This document shows positions 32,253 to 33,333 of a stretch of 33,333 bases of DNA, piece by piece. The notes below the pieces were generated by a model that was given only the letters and a program-made list of their open reading frames with translations, was not told the DNA's origin and did no database searches. Each line of letters opens with the position of its first letter. Position 1 is the first letter of the stretch. This DNA is from JAADDG01 sp964450755 (GTDB taxonomy: Bacteria; Campylobacterota; Campylobacteria; Campylobacterales; JAADDG01): the NCBI GenBank assembly GCA_964450755.1, contig CAYVDJ010000115.1, positions 1 to 33,333 on the forward strand, given 5' to 3'. The position numbers and the translations under genes are program-made.

Positions 32253-32579
32253 TTATGCTTTCAACAACCTCTGATATAAAATATCTTCCAAATTTCTACT
32301 AGAATCTACAACCAATAAAATAAAAATTTCATCTTCTTGGATTTTAAAAACAATTCTCCATCTTTTATAAATAAGTTCTCTATATTTTGTAATACCTAAC
32401 TGCTGAAGTTCAGGCACTATTCTTTTTCCTTTTGGAAAAAAGCAGAGTTTTTGACACTCTTTTTTTATCTCATAAAAAATATTTTTTGCTGTTTTTGTAC
32501 TGTCAATTTTTATATATTCTATAATATCCTCTAAATCATAAATGGCATTTTTGCTCCATTGAACTTTATAATTTTTCAT
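32253..32579 (-). CDS. RelE/ParE/StbE-superfamily toxin
   Basis: The 108-residue protein has the RelE/ParE layout: an N-terminal beta strand (YKVQWSKNA), two helices (about 13-50) and a four-stranded sheet with YRELIYKRWRIVFKIQEDE and ILLVVDSSRNLEDIL. In this family the segment YRxxYxxxxxRIxF and a terminal DxRRN-like motif are common; here the latter reads DSSRN. The product is presumed to cut ribosome-bound mRNA or target gyrase; the superfamily does not settle which. The ATG overlaps the antitoxin stop by 4 bases. The pair lies between two inverted REP-like repeats. Confidence 0.9.
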   Translation of the reverse strand: MKNYKVQWSKNAIYDLEDIIEYIKIDSTKTAKNIFYEIKKECQKLCFFPKGKRIVPELQQLGITKYRELIYKRWRIVFKIQEDEIFILLVVDSSRNLEDILYQRLLKA

Positions 32580-32854
32580 ATTTTATCAAATAACTTTTTT
32601 TCAAGAGTATCAAACATCTCTTCTTGAGAAAAATAATCTTTTTTTTCTATATCATTTTCACTTTGTATTATCATTTTTAGCATATTTAGAGAGTTTTGTA
32701 AGTTCTCATAAGTTTTTATATCCTGAACTACTGCTTTTGCTTCTCCATTATGTGTTATGATGATAGCCCTTTTTGTATCATTTACCGTTTTTATAACATC
32801 AGCTGTTTTTGTTTTCAGATAACTTATAGGTTTTACATCTTGTGATAGTAACAT
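32576..32854 (-). CDS. Phd/YefM/StbD-type antitoxin
   Basis: The 92-residue protein has the Phd/YefM N-terminal DNA-binding fold: VKPISYLKTKTADVIKTVND (about 7-26), then RAIIITHNGEAKAVVQDIKTYE (about 29-50), the most recognisable family stretch. The C-terminal helix (about 51-92) is charged and should cover the toxin. It is encoded first, as usual, behind AAGGA, with a -10 element at 32878-32883. Autoregulation through this upstream region is expected; the TTTTGAT direct repeats there are possible binding sites. Confidence 0.92.
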   Translation of the reverse strand: MLLSQDVKPISYLKTKTADVIKTVNDTKRAIIITHNGEAKAVVQDIKTYENLQNSLNMLKMIIQSENDIEKKDYFSQEEMFDTLEKKLFDKI

Positions 32855-32877
32855 AAAATATCCTTTTGATTTTTGAT

Positions 32878-32883
32878 ATTATA
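32878..32883 (-). promoter_or_regulatory. Predicted -10 element of the toxin-antitoxin operon
   Basis: On the minus strand AGTATAATATCAAAAATC gives TATAAT 24 bases before the antitoxin start. Tandem TTTTGAT repeats lie between it and the Shine-Dalgarno sequence (32865-32876). Confidence 0.5.
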
Positions 32884-32945
32884 CTAAATAAAGATTAAAT
32901 TTGGTATTAAATTCTTTTCTTGAAAACTTTGCACTCTCTGTGAGA

Positions 32946-32968
32946 ATACGATTGAAATCGTACTTCCA
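32946..32968 (-). repeat. REP-like hairpin, copy 2 (inverted relative to copy 1)
   Basis: On the minus strand TGGAAG is followed by TACGAT-TTCA-ATCGTA. Loop and 5' tag are identical to copy 1, and stem pairs are changed only in a compensated way. It lies about 90 bases before the antitoxin start, so the two copies bracket the toxin-antitoxin cassette head to head. An outer CACTCT (32932-32937) / AGAGTG (32972-32977) repeat surrounds it. Confidence 0.7.
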
Positions 32969-33057
32969 AGAAGAGTGAGATTAAGTACAAATAAGTATAT
33001 TAAATTAATTATTTTTTTAATTTTATTTTGTTAGAATGTGAAAAATAAAGGTTTTTT

Positions 33058-33333
33058 ATGAAAAGTATAAAGTTTTTGGTAGTTACTGCTTTGCTGATTT
33101 TTTCTACACTTGAGGCAAAAACCGTATATGGTACTGTTGTTTCCGTGCTATCGGGGGATAAAGTCAAGATTTTGGACTCTCATAAAAAACTTTATATGAT
33201 AAGACTTTCAAATATCTATGCACCAAAAAAGAATCAAGATTTTTTTCATACCTCCAAAAAAAACCTTTCAAATCTTATCTTTAAGAAAAAAGTATATTTT
33301 ATCGGTAAAAGGATAAAGGAAAACTATTATACA
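33058..33333 (+). CDS. Secreted SNase-fold (thermonuclease-like) protein, 5' part
   Basis: ATG 33058 follows AAAGG by six bases, and the frame is open to the window end (92 residues). Residues 1-20 are a signal peptide (hydrophobic core FLVVTALLIFSTL, probable cut near EAK). Then comes the first beta barrel of the staphylococcal nuclease fold: VYGTVVSVLSGDKVKILD, and YMIRLSNIYAP. In active nucleases these read V-DGDT and IRL-GIDAPE; here the metal-binding Asp positions and the Glu after APE (APK) are replaced, while the Arg is kept. It is either a degenerate or a non-nuclease member. A TAGAAT -10 is possible at 33032. Confidence 0.72.
   Translation, partial: MKSIKFLVVTALLIFSTLEAKTVYGTVVSVLSGDKVKILDSHKKLYMIRLSNIYAPKKNQDFFHTSKKNLSNLIFKKKVYFIGKRIKENYYT

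Noticed and set aside
1..33333. CRISPR arrays, tRNA/rRNA genes, intact IS elements
   Set aside because: No regularly spaced direct repeats, no cloverleaf-like or rRNA-like segments in the gaps, and no transposase frame were found on either strand.

Overview
This AT-rich window reads as chromosomal DNA of a member of the Campylobacterota (formerly Epsilonproteobacteria), probably a free-living sulfur-oxidising lineage. The evidence is the fused ispDF gene followed by an HP1021-type orphan response regulator, an ATP-sulfurylase-like gene and pgpA; the flgB-flgC-fliE-ftsI string divergent from ftsW-murG; the short ThiC; and a flavoprotein of the sulfide:quinone oxidoreductase family. The genus cannot be fixed from the sequence.

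Layout. 1-4000: the tail of an unrecognised gene, a bidirectional terminator, then a minus-strand operon thiC-mrp-dapD (thiamine pyrimidine, Fe-S carrier ATPase, lysine/peptidoglycan precursor). 4000-8030: plus-strand ispDF, HP1021-like regulator, sat-like gene, pgpA and an orphan antitoxin whose PIN toxin is reduced to about 13 codons ending at an inverted repeat. 8090-9422: a promoter, a leader stem and an unassigned four-helix membrane protein with a long coiled-coil tail. 9424-11865: feoA-feoB behind two good Fur boxes. 11857-17183: murG and ftsW leftward, and flgB, flgC, fliE and ftsI rightward from a sigma-54 (-24/-12) promoter. 17191-23623: minus-strand sqr with a small downstream ORF (55 codons), then uvrB-ppk1-gamma carbonic anhydrase. 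23728-25430: two small coupled unknown genes converging on a double-receiver GGDEF protein. 25532-27046: three type IV pilin-like genes behind a sigma-28-like promoter, with an attenuator-like terminator after the first. 27061-30031: priA (apparently starting at ATA) and ispG. 30077-32059: an OprC/NosA-type copper TonB receptor. 32139-32968: a StbDE/RelBE-type toxin-antitoxin pair bracketed by two inverted REP-like hairpins. 33058-end: a secreted SNase-fold protein cut by the window edge.

Most of the window is housekeeping: cell wall and division (dapD, murG, ftsW, ftsI), isoprenoids (ispDF, ispG), DNA repair and restart (uvrB, priA) and metal supply (feoAB, copper receptor). The accessory signals are concentrated at 7.7-8.2 kb (decayed toxin-antitoxin pair plus inverted repeat) and 32.1-33.0 kb (REP-bracketed toxin-antitoxin pair). 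No CRISPR array, rRNA, tRNA or intact insertion sequence was seen, and no gene-free stretch exceeds about 300 bases. The closest thing to an undescribed system is the REP-bracketed toxin-antitoxin cassette, followed by the small protein coupled to sqr and the sigma-28-linked pilin operon.
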